Source: JAGVPT01 sp964439265
GTDB taxonomy: Bacteria; Bacteroidota; Ignavibacteria; UBA10030; UBA8401
DNA length: 64,000 nucleotides
Assembly: GCA_964439265.1 (NCBI GenBank)
Contig: CAYTOA010000009.1
Location: 1-64,000 of the forward strand
Direction of reading: 5' to 3'
Both the position numbers and the translations under genes were made by a program. Below the pieces are notes generated by a model. The model searched no databases, was not told where the DNA came from, and worked only from the letters and a program-made list of their open reading frames with translations. This document shows, piece after piece, positions 54,687-63,026 of the stretch (its first letter is position 1; each line of letters begins with the position of its first letter).

Positions 54687-54983
54687 TTAGCTATTGGGTA
54701 CTTGGCGCTGGCTTTGCTTGTTTTTGATTGTTGAGATGAAACTGTTAATCATTTTTTGTTCTTCCGAGAGCAAAAGCAGAATCGGTTCAACCTTTGCCTT
54801 GGGGATCAAGCCGAGCTGTTGGGAGATTGTCAATTGTGTTTCAAGTTCAAATGCAGAACCAATCGCGATGTACAAAAACCATTTAAAATCCCGTTCGGTG
54901 TCTCTGCTGCACCCTTCCGCGATGTTGGATGGAATCGATACCGCCGCTCGTTGAATTTGCGATTTGAGCCCGTATTTTTCTAT
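54687..54983 (-). CDS. Four-helix bundle protein (23S rRNA IVP family), N terminus lost in the gap
   Basis: 98 codons are readable. IEKYGLKSQIQRAAVSIPSNIAEGCSRDTERDFKWFLYIAIGSAFELETQLTIS is the diagnostic core of the four-helix bundle/S23 family, often encoded in 23S rRNA intervening sequences or as free genes. The N-terminal helix (typically WQKAH...L) is missing because the scaffold gap starts here. The gene is in frame with recN across the Ns only by chance; it is a separate protein. The function is unknown. Confidence 0.88.
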   Translation of the reverse strand: MEKYGLKSQIQRAAVSIPSNIAEGCSRDTERDFKWFLYIAIGSAFELETQLTISQQLGLIPKAKVEPILLLLSEEQKMINSFISTIKNKQSQRQVPNS

Positions 54984-55083
54984 NNNNNNNNNNNNNNNNN
55001 NNNNNNNNNNNNNNNNNNNNNNNNNNNNNNNNNNNNNNNNNNNNNNNNNNNNNNNNNNNNNNNNNNNNNNNNNNNNNNNNNNN
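54984..55083. other. Scaffold gap (100 N) inside recN/four-helix junction
   Basis: Exactly 100 N. The missing DNA must hold the RecN C terminus and the start of the four-helix protein, so the real length is probably at least 200 bp. Unlike the first gap, the flanks are not duplicated. Confidence 0.98.
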
Positions 55084-56648
55084 GTGTCCGCTAGGCCGGC
55101 GATTTGCGGCAGGTGAGTAATGGTGATGATCTGGTGGAGCCCGGCAAGTTTCTTTAAACTCAAACCTACCGCCCGACCGATGCGTCCGCTTACTCCAACG
55201 TCGATCTCATCGAAAATAAGCAGCGGGACTTTGTCGGATGCTGCGAGGGCGGACTTCAGAGCGAGCATGACACGTGAAACTTCCCCCCCCGAGGCTACCT
55301 TCGCGAGCGGCTTTACGTCTTCACCGACATTCGTAGAGATAAAGAACTCAACGGCATCAATTCCTTTCGACGTTGCATCGTAGTACTCTTTTCCGATCGT
55401 TACGTATGCTTCGGCGCTCGGGTCTCCATTCGTCGCAGCGGCAGAGAAAGGAGTATTGGAGATAGTGACGGAAAATTTCGCATTCATAATTCCAAGCTCC
55501 TCAAGCGACGAAACGATCAACTTCTCGATCTTCTTCGCCGCCTCGCGGCGCTTTTCCGTCAGCTGCTGCGCCGAGGCCGAACAGACTTTGCGTTCTTCCG
55601 ATACTGAAGAGCCGATCGCGGCCAGCTCTTTTTCAAAATTTGCTGCGAGTAAGAATTCATTGCCGATCTTTACGCGGTGTTCAAGGAGAGACTCGATGGT
55701 TCCGCCGTATTTCTTCTTCAGCAGCGAGAATTGGCCGAGCCGTTCGCGAATCCGCTCAAGCTTCTCCGGATTGAATTCAATCTTCGCATTGTACGATTGA
55801 ATAAATTTCGACAATTCCTCCACGATGATTTCGGCGGACTTTGCCTCTCCGGCCGCATCAGTGAAAACGGAATCGATCTCCCGCAGCGATTCGATCTGTT
55901 TCCATGCAAGGACCAGATTGTCGTGTACCGAAGATTCCCCCTCGTACAAAAGCTGGCTCAACTGTGAAGTCAGTTCGTGCAGTTTTTCCGCATTTTCCAG
56001 CAGCATCAATTCGGATTCGAGCGACGCCTCTTCTCCCGGCTGCGGATGAACTGTGTCGATTTCCTTCATTTGGAATTCGTATAGATCCTTCTTTTCCTTC
56101 AGCCGATGTTCCTGCTCCTGCAGATTGTGCTTCTTTGCAAAAAGATCGGAGAGCTTTCTATAGGATTGACGATAATCCGAGAGAATGCGTTCATCCACGC
56201 CGAAATCATCGAGAAAATCGATATGCGTCTCAGGCCGGAGCAATGCCTGGTGGTCGTGCTGGCCGTGAAGGTCAACGAGCACGTCGCCCGCTTCTTTTAA
56301 CAGCGCGAGAGGAACGGGGGAGTCATTAATGAAGCAACGGCTTTGCCCTTTTACCGAAACTTCCCGCCGGACGATCATTTCGTCCGATGACTCGATGTTG
56401 TTGTCTTTCAGGAGGGATTGAATTTTCGGTGAGCCGGAAACATCAAACGTTCCTTCCACGATCGCCTTCTCCGCTCCCTTCCGGACAACGTCGGCGCTGG
56501 CTCGCTCGCCGAGAAGCAGGCTCAACGCATCGATGAGGATCGATTTTCCGGCACCCGTTTCGCCGGTGATGATGTTGAGGCTGCGCTCGAACTCAACGCT
56601 GATTTCCTCAATAAGGGCATAATGCTTAACGTACAGGGAATGCAACAT
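55084..56648 (-). CDS. recN: DNA repair ATPase RecN, C terminus lost in the gap
   Basis: About 522 residues of the ~560 expected. This SMC-like repair protein has Walker A GETGAGKSILIDAL at its N terminus, a long coiled-coil middle, the ABC signature LASGGEVSRVMLALK, and Walker B LLIFDEIDVGVSGRIG. ITITHLPQIAGLAD is the switch His region at the gap edge; only the last ~35-40 residues are absent. RecN acts in double-strand break repair. An intact ORF6N gene ends 66 bp upstream on the same strand. Confidence 0.95.
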
Positions 56649-56714
56649 GGAATGAAGTTACGCTGAATTTTGGAGAGTTTCAAGCTGCGACAACACGTCA
56701 TTGTGAAGTCAATT

Positions 56715-57248
56715 TCAAAATCCAATCGGTCGTTTTGGCTTCTCCGGTGGAGCGATCAATTGACGTATCGTTTCAAAAATAGCCTGAATCGCTTGGCCGT
56801 GTTTCTCAAACTTCTCCTCAAGTAAATTCAGCTTAAGTGCTAGTTCTGTGTGAGTGGAGAGAATTTCTCGAAGCTTCACGAAGGCACGTATAATTGCAAT
56901 ATTGACTTGGATCGCGCGTTCGCTATGCAAAACCGTAGCAAGCATCGCCACACCATGTTCGCTAAATGCGTGAGGTAAGTAACGACGTCCACCGCGAGAT
57001 TTGGAGTTTGAGGTTTCAAATTGATACCTCAAAACTTTTTTCAATTGTTCAAATTCCTTCTCCGTCAACCGAAACATAAACTCGCCAGGAAATCGCTTCA
57101 TATGTCTTCTGACGGCGAGATTGAGAGACTTTGTTGGAACACTATAGAGCTCAGCAAGATGAAAATCCAGCATGACCTTTCGGCCTCGGATAACGAAAAT
57201 CCTGTTTTCGATTAAGCCGTGCGGAAGAATTTCCGATTTTGATTTCAT
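56715..57248 (-). CDS. ORF6N-domain protein
   Basis: A 177-residue protein. The ORF6N domain (residues 10-110) reads IENRIFVIRGRKVMLDFHLAELYSVPTKSLNLAVRRH...FPGEFMFRLTEKE and HAFSEHGVAMLATVLHS. The C-terminal helix VKLREILSTHTELALKLNLLEEKFEKHG is coiled-coil-like. The domain is common in phage and host DNA-binding proteins. The ribosome site GGGGGGAATCC is near-identical to that of the broken paralogue at 25108. It precedes recN by 66 bp, just as the paralogue precedes radA. No phage genes are nearby. Confidence 0.9.
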   Translation of the reverse strand: MKSKSEILPHGLIENRIFVIRGRKVMLDFHLAELYSVPTKSLNLAVRRHMKRFPGEFMFRLTEKEFEQLKKVLRYQFETSNSKSRGGRRYLPHAFSEHGVAMLATVLHSERAIQVNIAIIRAFVKLREILSTHTELALKLNLLEEKFEKHGQAIQAIFETIRQLIAPPEKPKRPIGF

Positions 57249-57353
57249 GGATTCCCCCCTTTGACGTAAGGTTGCCAGAATGGATTTTTTGCATTCCCCT
57301 AATGTGACACTGTGCCAACCACATCGAGATTTTAGACCATGATATGGTGCGAA

Positions 57354-58172
57354 TCAACCGCTTTCCACATCCCCCTCTCCAAATACTTCTATCTCCGGCA
57401 CATCGGGCAGGATGCCGTGATAAAAAGCGTAACGGAAAAACTCGCCAAGCCCTTCACGGGCCTCGTCGTCAAAGCCATAGGTGTAGCCTTCAAGCCGCTG
57501 CTCCATCAACTCCGCAGGCAAAGACAATTCTTTTGCCTGTTGCGCTGCGATCGTAGAGAGGGAAGCCGTCCCCAATTCTTGCGACCCGAGAAGCAGCGAT
57601 GTAATGTCTTTCTTGTATTTTTCTTTTCGCGCCGCACAGAGAAGATGGATGAACGGCAGGTCTGTCATGTCGGACCACTCATCGACGAGGTCTAGTGCCG
57701 GCCCATCCCAGTCGGATGTCAGCATTGCGTTTCCAGTAAGCAGGGCAGCATCGGCCTTCAAGAGCATCTGCCGCACCGGGGCGATGACGGGTACGATGAC
57801 AGCGTCTTGTTCAAATTTTTCGGAGAGAATGATCTTGGCAAGGATGATATCGGACGAGGACACGGCGCCGACGGCGACTGAAGCGATCGAACGGACTTTC
57901 TTGTTTACGCACAGCACGCTTGCCCTGCTCTCTCCCCGTGAAGAGACGCCGACCGACGGGTACAATGAAAAATCAGAACTGTTGCGTGCAAACTCGACGG
58001 GTCCTATCATGGCCGCGTCGCGCTCGTCGCTGAGAATACGCTCGGTGTTCACTCCCGCACTCTCAAAGGAAAGTCCCGCCGAGGCGGGACTTTCCGGTTG
58101 CTGCAATCCGAAGATGACCGGGCGGCAATAGAAATCCGGTACCGCTCCTATTCGAAATTGATGTTCGGGCAC
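57354..58172 (-). CDS. mqnA: MqnA-like menaquinone biosynthesis protein (chorismate dehydratase family)
   Basis: About 272 residues, a periplasmic-binding-protein fold of the MqnA/MqnD family. RIGAVPDFYCRPVIFGLQ corresponds to the family start RIG.V.YLN..PL, and AAMIGPVEFARN to DVALVPSIEY. The motif SSSDIILAKIIL and the late EFFRYAFYHGILPDVPEIEVF fit. In the futalosine route MqnA dehydrates chorismate to 3-enolpyruvyl-benzoate. The start is probably GTG at 58172, only 7 bp after the rplS stop; a longer frame overlaps rplS. A perfect palindrome is inserted in frame (58068-58095). Sequence is diverged, so exact reaction is not certain. Confidence 0.78.
   Translation of the reverse strand: MPEHQFRIGAVPDFYCRPVIFGLQQPESPASAGLSFESAGVNTERILSDERDAAMIGPVEFARNSSDFSLYPSVGVSSRGESRASVLCVNKKVRSIASVAVGAVSSSDIILAKIILSEKFEQDAVIVPVIAPVRQMLLKADAALLTGNAMLTSDWDGPALDLVDEWSDMTDLPFIHLLCAARKEKYKKDITSLLLGSQELGTASLSTIAAQQAKELSLPAELMEQRLEGYTYGFDDEAREGLGEFFRYAFYHGILPDVPEIEVFGEGDVESG
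58068..58095. repeat. 28-bp perfect palindrome inside mqnA
   Basis: GGAAAGTCCCGCC-GA-GGCGGGACTTTCC, 13-bp arms with a 2-base centre. It encodes ESPASAGLS in the mqnA frame, in what should be a surface loop. Confidence 0.9.
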
Positions 58173-58179
58173 GCTGAAC

Positions 58180-58521
58180 TCAGTTGCCGGTTTTCTGGCG
58201 AATCTGTTTCGCTGCGAGGTCGCGCAAATAATAGAGTTTGGCACGGCGGACCCTGCTTGATTTTATCTTTTCGATTTTTGCGATGCGGGGAGAATGCGTC
58301 GGGAATATCCGCTCAACACCGACGCCGTCGGATACTTTTCTGATCGTGAAGGTGGCACCCATTCCGCTTCCCCGTGTGCCGATGACGACGCCCTGAAACT
58401 GCTGAATGCGTTCCTTGTCGCCTTCGACAACGCGCAGGTGCACATTCAACGTGTCACCCGTAGTGAACGCAGGGAGGTTCGTCTTCAGTTGAGTCGCTTC
58501 TACCAATTTAATCTTGCTCAT
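58180..58521 (-). CDS. rplS: Ribosomal protein L19
   Basis: A 113-residue L19, complete. NLPAFTTGDTLNVHLRVVEGDKERIQQFQGVVIGTRGSGMGATFTIRKVS and FPTHSPRIAKIEKIKSSRVRRAKLYYLRDLAAK cover the whole family. It sits at the subunit interface and follows trmD in the standard cluster order. Confidence 0.98.
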   Translation of the reverse strand: MSKIKLVEATQLKTNLPAFTTGDTLNVHLRVVEGDKERIQQFQGVVIGTRGSGMGATFTIRKVSDGVGVERIFPTHSPRIAKIEKIKSSRVRRAKLYYLRDLAAKQIRQKTGN

Positions 58522-58545
58522 TGTTGTACTCCGTTCGTTAACGTG

Positions 58546-59232
58546 TTATTTTTTATGAATCAAATCTTCCCGGCGCTTTTCAGTGCGTTTCGTTCGCTCT
58601 TCCTCACGCCACGCGGCGATTTCCTTATGATTTCCCGACAACAGCACGTCCGGCACTTTCATCCCTCGGTATTCCGGCGGCCGTGTGTAATGCGGGCTGT
58701 CCAATAATCCATCTTGAAACGAATCCGTCAGTGCCGATTCCCCGTCTCCGATCACTCCCGGTATCAATCGTACGACGGCGTCAGCGATCACTAATGCCGC
58801 AAGTTCGCCCCCGGTCAGCACGTAGTCGCCGATCGAGATCTCTCGCGTGATGACGGATTGTCTGACGCGCTCGTCAACTCCTTTGTAATGTCCGCAGAGG
58901 ATCATCACGTTCGATTTCAATGACAGGTCGTTGGCTATCTTTTGCGTGAACGGTTCCCCGTCCGCGCTGACATAGATGATCTCATCGTATGTCCTTTGTG
59001 CCTGCAGCGACTCGATACATTCAACGATCGGCTCCGGTTTCAGAATCATGCCGGCGCCGCCGCCGTAAGGCGACTCGTCGAGCGTGTGATGTTTGTCGTG
59101 CGTAAACGACCGCAGATCGTGCACGGCAATCTCTGCCAGCTTTTTTTCCTGCGCAATCTTCAGAATGCTCTCGCTGAGCGGACTGGCGAGGAGTTTCGGA
59201 ACTGCAGAGAGAATATCGATCCGTATGCTCAT
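58546..59232 (-). CDS. trmD: tRNA (guanine-37 N1)-methyltransferase
   Basis: A 228-residue trefoil-knot (SPOUT) methyltransferase that makes m1G37. SIRIDILSAVPKLL starts the family; YGGGAGMILKPEP and SIGDYVLTGGELAALV form the SAM knot. RPPEYRGMKVPDVLLSGNHKEI ends the core. The ATG at 59232 fits the family better than one nine codons upstream. Confidence 0.97.
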   Translation of the reverse strand: MSIRIDILSAVPKLLASPLSESILKIAQEKKLAEIAVHDLRSFTHDKHHTLDESPYGGGAGMILKPEPIVECIESLQAQRTYDEIIYVSADGEPFTQKIANDLSLKSNVMILCGHYKGVDERVRQSVITREISIGDYVLTGGELAALVIADAVVRLIPGVIGDGESALTDSFQDGLLDSPHYTRPPEYRGMKVPDVLLSGNHKEIAAWREEERTKRTEKRREDLIHKK

Positions 59233-59255
59233 ACCGTTTCCGTCTCTCATATTTC

Positions 59256-59813
59256 TCAACGATCCGGCAAGTCGCCGACCGGTCCGTCAAACAACCCTTC
59301 CGGCGGGTCAATCGTCATCGTTCGATTTTTCAAATCCACGCCGCGGACAATATTCCGAACTGCTGGAACCATCACCTCGCCGCTGCCGGTGTTCACAACG
59401 TACACATCCTGTGCAGGATACCGGACGACATCCCTGATGACGCCGAGCATCTTCTTCTGGGAGTCGCAAACAGACATCCCGACAATATCGTCGACGAAGA
59501 ACTCACCTGGCGCCAGCTGCTTTCGCGCCGCCTCTTCAACAAATAAAAAATGACCAACCAGGGCTTCCGACGCGTTTCGGTCATTGACATCCTGAAATTT
59601 GACGTAAATATCTTTCCCGCGGAGCGAAACTTTTTCGATCTTCCTCTCGACGGCCTTCTCTTCGCTTTTTCCTGCCAGCACGGAACCAAGTTCCTCAAAC
59701 TCGTCGTACGAGCGAGCGTAGGAGTGAACTTTCACCTCTCCCTTCACGCCGAAAACTTTCGCGATCACGCCGACCGCACGCAGTCGAGGGGGCAACGCTT
59801 GGTGTGATTTCAC
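59256..59813 (-). CDS. rimM: 16S rRNA maturation factor RimM
   Basis: About 185 residues. The RimM N-terminal barrel (LRAVGVIAKVFGVKGEVKVHSY) and the PRC domain (APGEFFVDDIVGMSVCD, YVVNTGSGEVMVPAV) are both complete. It assists 30S assembly, binding S19. The start is GTG at 59813 with GGAGA 5 bases upstream; an earlier GTG at 59825 has no such site. It is 24 bp upstream of trmD. Confidence 0.95.
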   Translation of the reverse strand: MKSHQALPPRLRAVGVIAKVFGVKGEVKVHSYARSYDEFEELGSVLAGKSEEKAVERKIEKVSLRGKDIYVKFQDVNDRNASEALVGHFLFVEEAARKQLAPGEFFVDDIVGMSVCDSQKKMLGVIRDVVRYPAQDVYVVNTGSGEVMVPAVRNIVRGVDLKNRTMTIDPPEGLFDGPVGDLPDR

Positions 59814-59851
59814 AACTCTCCGCACATTCAGGTGTACTGCAGTACCGGGAT

Positions 59852-60082
59852 CTAATCCAGCACTTCAAGCATCGCACGTTTGCCGTTCTTTGCCGCAACC
59901 GCACTCAAGAGCACCCTCATCGCCTGGGCTGTCCGGCCTTTGCGGCCGATGATCTTTCCGACATCGGCCTCTCCAACTTTCAGCTTGAAGATGATCTTCC
60001 CTTCCTTCTCCTCATCGATAAGAGAAACGTCATTGGGATTATCGACCAATTGCTTCGCAATGTACTCGATGAAGTCCCGCAT
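59852..60082 (-). CDS. khpA: KH-domain RNA-binding protein
   Basis: A 76-residue KH protein. GEADVGKIIGRKGRTAQAMRVLLSAVAAKNG holds the GxxG loop (GRKG). KhpA normally binds small RNAs with KhpB. It sits between rpsP and rimM, the canonical position. The start is the ATG at 60082 with AGGAGG 4 bases upstream, better than the GTG two codons earlier. Confidence 0.95.
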   Translation of the reverse strand: MRDFIEYIAKQLVDNPNDVSLIDEEKEGKIIFKLKVGEADVGKIIGRKGRTAQAMRVLLSAVAAKNGKRAMLEVLD

Positions 60083-60196
60083 ATGCACCTCCTACGCTGT
60101 TCGAAAAACTACTGCAAACATATCGTTATGATCGAGCTGCTTGAGTCTTCTTCGGTACCCGGAGAAACAAATGCCTCAGCGAACGAAAAGACTTCG

Positions 60197-60655
60197 TTAC
60201 GCTTGCGCAGGAGCTGCCGGAGCGGCGGCTTCAGGCTGGGCCGGAGCGGCCGGAGCTTCTTGCGCGACAGCCTTCTTTTTCTTCTTTGCGGCGTTCCGAC
60301 GGGCGTTGCGTTCGTTCTCTTTCTGAAGCTTCAGCCCTTGCATCATCTGCCATTTTTCGAATTCGGCAGCGATCGTCGCTTCGTCGGCTTTTTTCTTTTT
60401 CAGACTCCATTTCAGCCACACGCCTTTACGGCTTAGCAGATTCTTCACCGTATCGGTCGGCTGAGCGCCTCGTTCGAGCCAGTGATAGATGCGGTCCTCT
60501 TTCAGCGTAATGGTCATCGGGTTGGTGCTCGGGTTGTAGGCGCCCACGGCATCGATAAACCGCCCGTCGCGCTTTCTGCGCGAATCTACCGCCACTATCT
60601 TGTAAATGGGCTGTTTCTTCTTGCCCATTCGTTGAAGTCGTAATTTGACTGCCAA
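60197..60655 (-). CDS. rpsP: Ribosomal protein S16 with a long C-terminal tail
   Basis: 152 residues. The first ~85 (AVKLRLQRMGKKKQPIYKIVAVDSRRKRDGRFIDAVGAYNP, ...KDRIYHWLERGAQPTDTVKNLLSRKG) are standard S16. The remainder is an extension: a charged helix then Lys-rich and Ala/Pro-rich segments (KKKKKAVAQEAPAAPAQPEAAAPAAPAQA). Extended S16 is known in Bacteroidota relatives. The start is TTG at 60655, with AAAGGAG 8 bases upstream and the conserved AVKLRL right after it. Confidence 0.95.
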   Translation of the reverse strand: MAVKLRLQRMGKKKQPIYKIVAVDSRRKRDGRFIDAVGAYNPSTNPMTITLKEDRIYHWLERGAQPTDTVKNLLSRKGVWLKWSLKKKKADEATIAAEFEKWQMMQGLKLQKENERNARRNAAKKKKKAVAQEAPAAPAQPEAAAPAAPAQA

Positions 60656-60707
60656 AGATGTATCTCCTTTTTCTATAAATATGAGTAGATGCCGATTAAT
60701 ATGCAAC

Positions 60708-62030
60708 TCAGTGGAACCGCTGCGCCATCATACGTCCAACATTCTTCCCCTTTGTAAAATTTTTCATCATTTTTTGCATCTCAAAGAACTGCTTGAGGAG
60801 CTTGTTCACCTCCTGCACCGACCTCCCGCTCCCCGACGCGATGCGCTTGCGTCGAGAGCCGTTGATGATCGCAGGATGCTGCCGCTCTTCTATCGTCATC
60901 GACAGGATGATCGCCTCCACGTATTTCATCTCCTTTTCATCAACATCGTTGATATTGCCGAGCTTGTTCGCTCCGGGGATCATCGACAGCACCTGGCTGA
61001 GCGGACCCATTTTCTTGATCTCCTGCAGCTGGCTGTAAAAATCCTCGAGCGTGAACTGTGACTTCCGTATTTTTTGTTCAAGCTGCTGCGCTTTTTCCTG
61101 GTCGAAGGTCTGCTGCGCCTTTTCGACGAGCGTCACGATGTCACCCATCCCGAGAATCCGCGACGCCATGCGGTCAGGATGGAACTGCTCGAGGGCGTCG
61201 AGTTTTTCGCCGGTGCCTACGAATTTGATCGGCTTCTCGACGATCGACCGGATTGAGAGCGCCGCTCCTCCGCGCGTATCGCCGTCAAGTTTGGTAAGGA
61301 CGACGCCGTCGAAATTGAGACGGTCGTGGAATGCCTTTGCCGTATTCACTGCATCCTGTCCGGTCATCGCATCAACGACGAACAGAATTTCATGCGGCTG
61401 GACGGACGACTTGATGCTCTCCACTTCGCGCATCATTTCTTCGTCCACGTGCAGCCGGCCGGCGGTGTCGATGATCACGGTGTCGCGCGCATTCTTCCGT
61501 GCATGGTCGATGCTGTCCTTGGCGATGTTGATTGCCGTGTCCGTGCGGCTGGAGAAAACAGGTACATCAATCTCTCCGCCGAGCATGATCAACTGGTCGA
61601 TAGCCGCGGGACGGTACACGTCCGCAGCAACGAGAAGCGGGCTGCGGCCTTTCGACTTCAACAAATTTGCCAGCTTCCCGGCAAACGTCGTTTTTCCCGA
61701 TCCCTGCAATCCCGCAATCAGGATGATCGACGGCGGCGTTTGTGAGATCGTGATCTCGGCTTTGGACGTTCCCAGCAAGGCAACCAGTTCGTCGTAGATT
61801 ATTTTGACGATGAGTTGGCCGGGTGCTATACTTGTGACGACCTCTTTGCCGAGCGACTTTTGCTGGACGTTGTCAATGAACTGCTTTACAACTTTATAGT
61901 TAACATCCGCGTCGAGTAGGACTTTGCGAACTTCACGCAGCATTTCGGCGATGTTCGCTTCCGAAATTCTTCCCTGTCCGCGAAGCCGCTTAAGGACCGA
62001 ATCTAGTTTTTGAGTAAGGGTATCGAACAA
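60708..62030 (-). CDS. ffh: Signal recognition particle protein Ffh (SRP54)
   Basis: A 440-residue GTPase that targets nascent membrane proteins with 4.5S RNA. N domain from FDTLTQKLDSVLKRLRGQG; G domain with GLQGSGKTTFAGKLA, DTAGRLHVDEEMM and LTKLDGDTRGG; Met-rich M domain with SMIPGANKLG and RRKRIASGSGRSVQEVNKLLKQF. The frame opens with TTG at 62030, which matches the family N terminus but has no Shine-Dalgarno site; the AT-rich repeat lies directly upstream. Confidence 0.97.
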   Translation of the reverse strand: MFDTLTQKLDSVLKRLRGQGRISEANIAEMLREVRKVLLDADVNYKVVKQFIDNVQQKSLGKEVVTSIAPGQLIVKIIYDELVALLGTSKAEITISQTPPSIILIAGLQGSGKTTFAGKLANLLKSKGRSPLLVAADVYRPAAIDQLIMLGGEIDVPVFSSRTDTAINIAKDSIDHARKNARDTVIIDTAGRLHVDEEMMREVESIKSSVQPHEILFVVDAMTGQDAVNTAKAFHDRLNFDGVVLTKLDGDTRGGAALSIRSIVEKPIKFVGTGEKLDALEQFHPDRMASRILGMGDIVTLVEKAQQTFDQEKAQQLEQKIRKSQFTLEDFYSQLQEIKKMGPLSQVLSMIPGANKLGNINDVDEKEMKYVEAIILSMTIEERQHPAIINGSRRKRIASGSGRSVQEVNKLLKQFFEMQKMMKNFTKGKNVGRMMAQRFH

Positions 62031-62032
62031 GG

Positions 62033-62117
62033 CAATTAAGAATTATGGATTAAAAATTAAGAATTAAAAAAGTTCGCGTTCTGCAATTATTCATTATTAA
62101 TTCATAATTATTAATTT
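62033..62117. repeat. AATTAAGAATT inverted repeat, copy 3
   Basis: Left arm AATTAAGAATTATGGATTAA, right arm TTATTAATTCATAATTATTA: an AT-rich inverted repeat like those at 21864 and 23033. It fills the space between ffh and atpG. Confidence 0.65.
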
Positions 62118-62127
62118 TCTATTAACG

Positions 62128-63024
62128 TCAGCTTGCTTTTTTCAGCGCTTCTGCGCCGCTGACGATCTCAAGCAATTCTTTGGTGATGGAGGCCTGACGC
62201 GCTTTGTTGTATGAAAGCTCCAGCGAGCTGATCATTTCTTTCGCGTTGGTCGATGCATTCTCCATCGCGGTCATCCGCGCTCCCTGCTCGGCTGCATTAG
62301 ACTCCAGGAGCACTCTCCACATTTGAAAATTCAGATGTTTCGGCACAAGCGCCGAAACGATCTCTTCGCTCGACGGTTCATAGATGTAATCCACAAGCGA
62401 GCGGAGTTTCTTCTCATCCCCTTTTTCAACCGTCTCGGGGGGGATGGGCAGAAAGAGTTCGATGGCAATCCGCTGCTGGGCGGCGTTCTTGAACTCGTTG
62501 TAGACAATGACGACTTTGTCGAATTTCTTTGCCACATAGCCGTCAACAATCTCTTTGACAATAGTCCTTGCATTGCCGAAGTTCAGCGCGTTGAAAATCC
62601 CGACCTGTTTGGAGAGAATCCCGTAATTGCGTTTATTGAAAAATTCGAATCCTTTCCTGCCTATACAGAAGAGCTTCACGTTTCCCGCCGCGAACAGATC
62701 CTTATAGTTGGTGTTGATGTGGTTAACGGCAGCGCGAACGATGTTCGTGTTGAACGCGCCGCACAAGCCTCGGTCGGCGGTAACAACGACGACTGCGACC
62801 TTCTCAACGGGACGCTGCATGAGGGCTGGATACTTCGCAGTATCAACTTTGCCCGAGAGATGACGCAGCATTTCCGCCATCTTGCGTGCGTACGGCCGCG
62901 CCTGAAGAATTGATTCCTGGGCACGGCGCAGCTTTGCCGCGGCAACCATCTTCATCGCCTTGGTGATCTTCTGCGTGCTTTTCACCCCCGCGATACTTCT
63001 TCGTATGTCGCGCAGCGTAGCCAT
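62128..63024 (-). CDS. atpG: ATP synthase F1 gamma subunit
   Basis: A 298-residue rotor shaft subunit. TLRDIRRSIAGVKSTQKITKAMKMVAAAKLRRAQ at the N terminus and ENASTNAKEMISSLELSYNKARQASITKELLEIVSGAEAL at the C terminus form the coiled coil; TADRGLCGAFNTNIVR is the central signature. It starts 2 bp after the atpA stop codon, so the two are translationally coupled. Confidence 0.97.
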   Translation of the reverse strand: MATLRDIRRSIAGVKSTQKITKAMKMVAAAKLRRAQESILQARPYARKMAEMLRHLSGKVDTAKYPALMQRPVEKVAVVVVTADRGLCGAFNTNIVRAAVNHINTNYKDLFAAGNVKLFCIGRKGFEFFNKRNYGILSKQVGIFNALNFGNARTIVKEIVDGYVAKKFDKVVIVYNEFKNAAQQRIAIELFLPIPPETVEKGDEKKLRSLVDYIYEPSSEEIVSALVPKHLNFQMWRVLLESNAAEQGARMTAMENASTNAKEMISSLELSYNKARQASITKELLEIVSGAEALKKAS

Positions 63025-63026
63025 GA

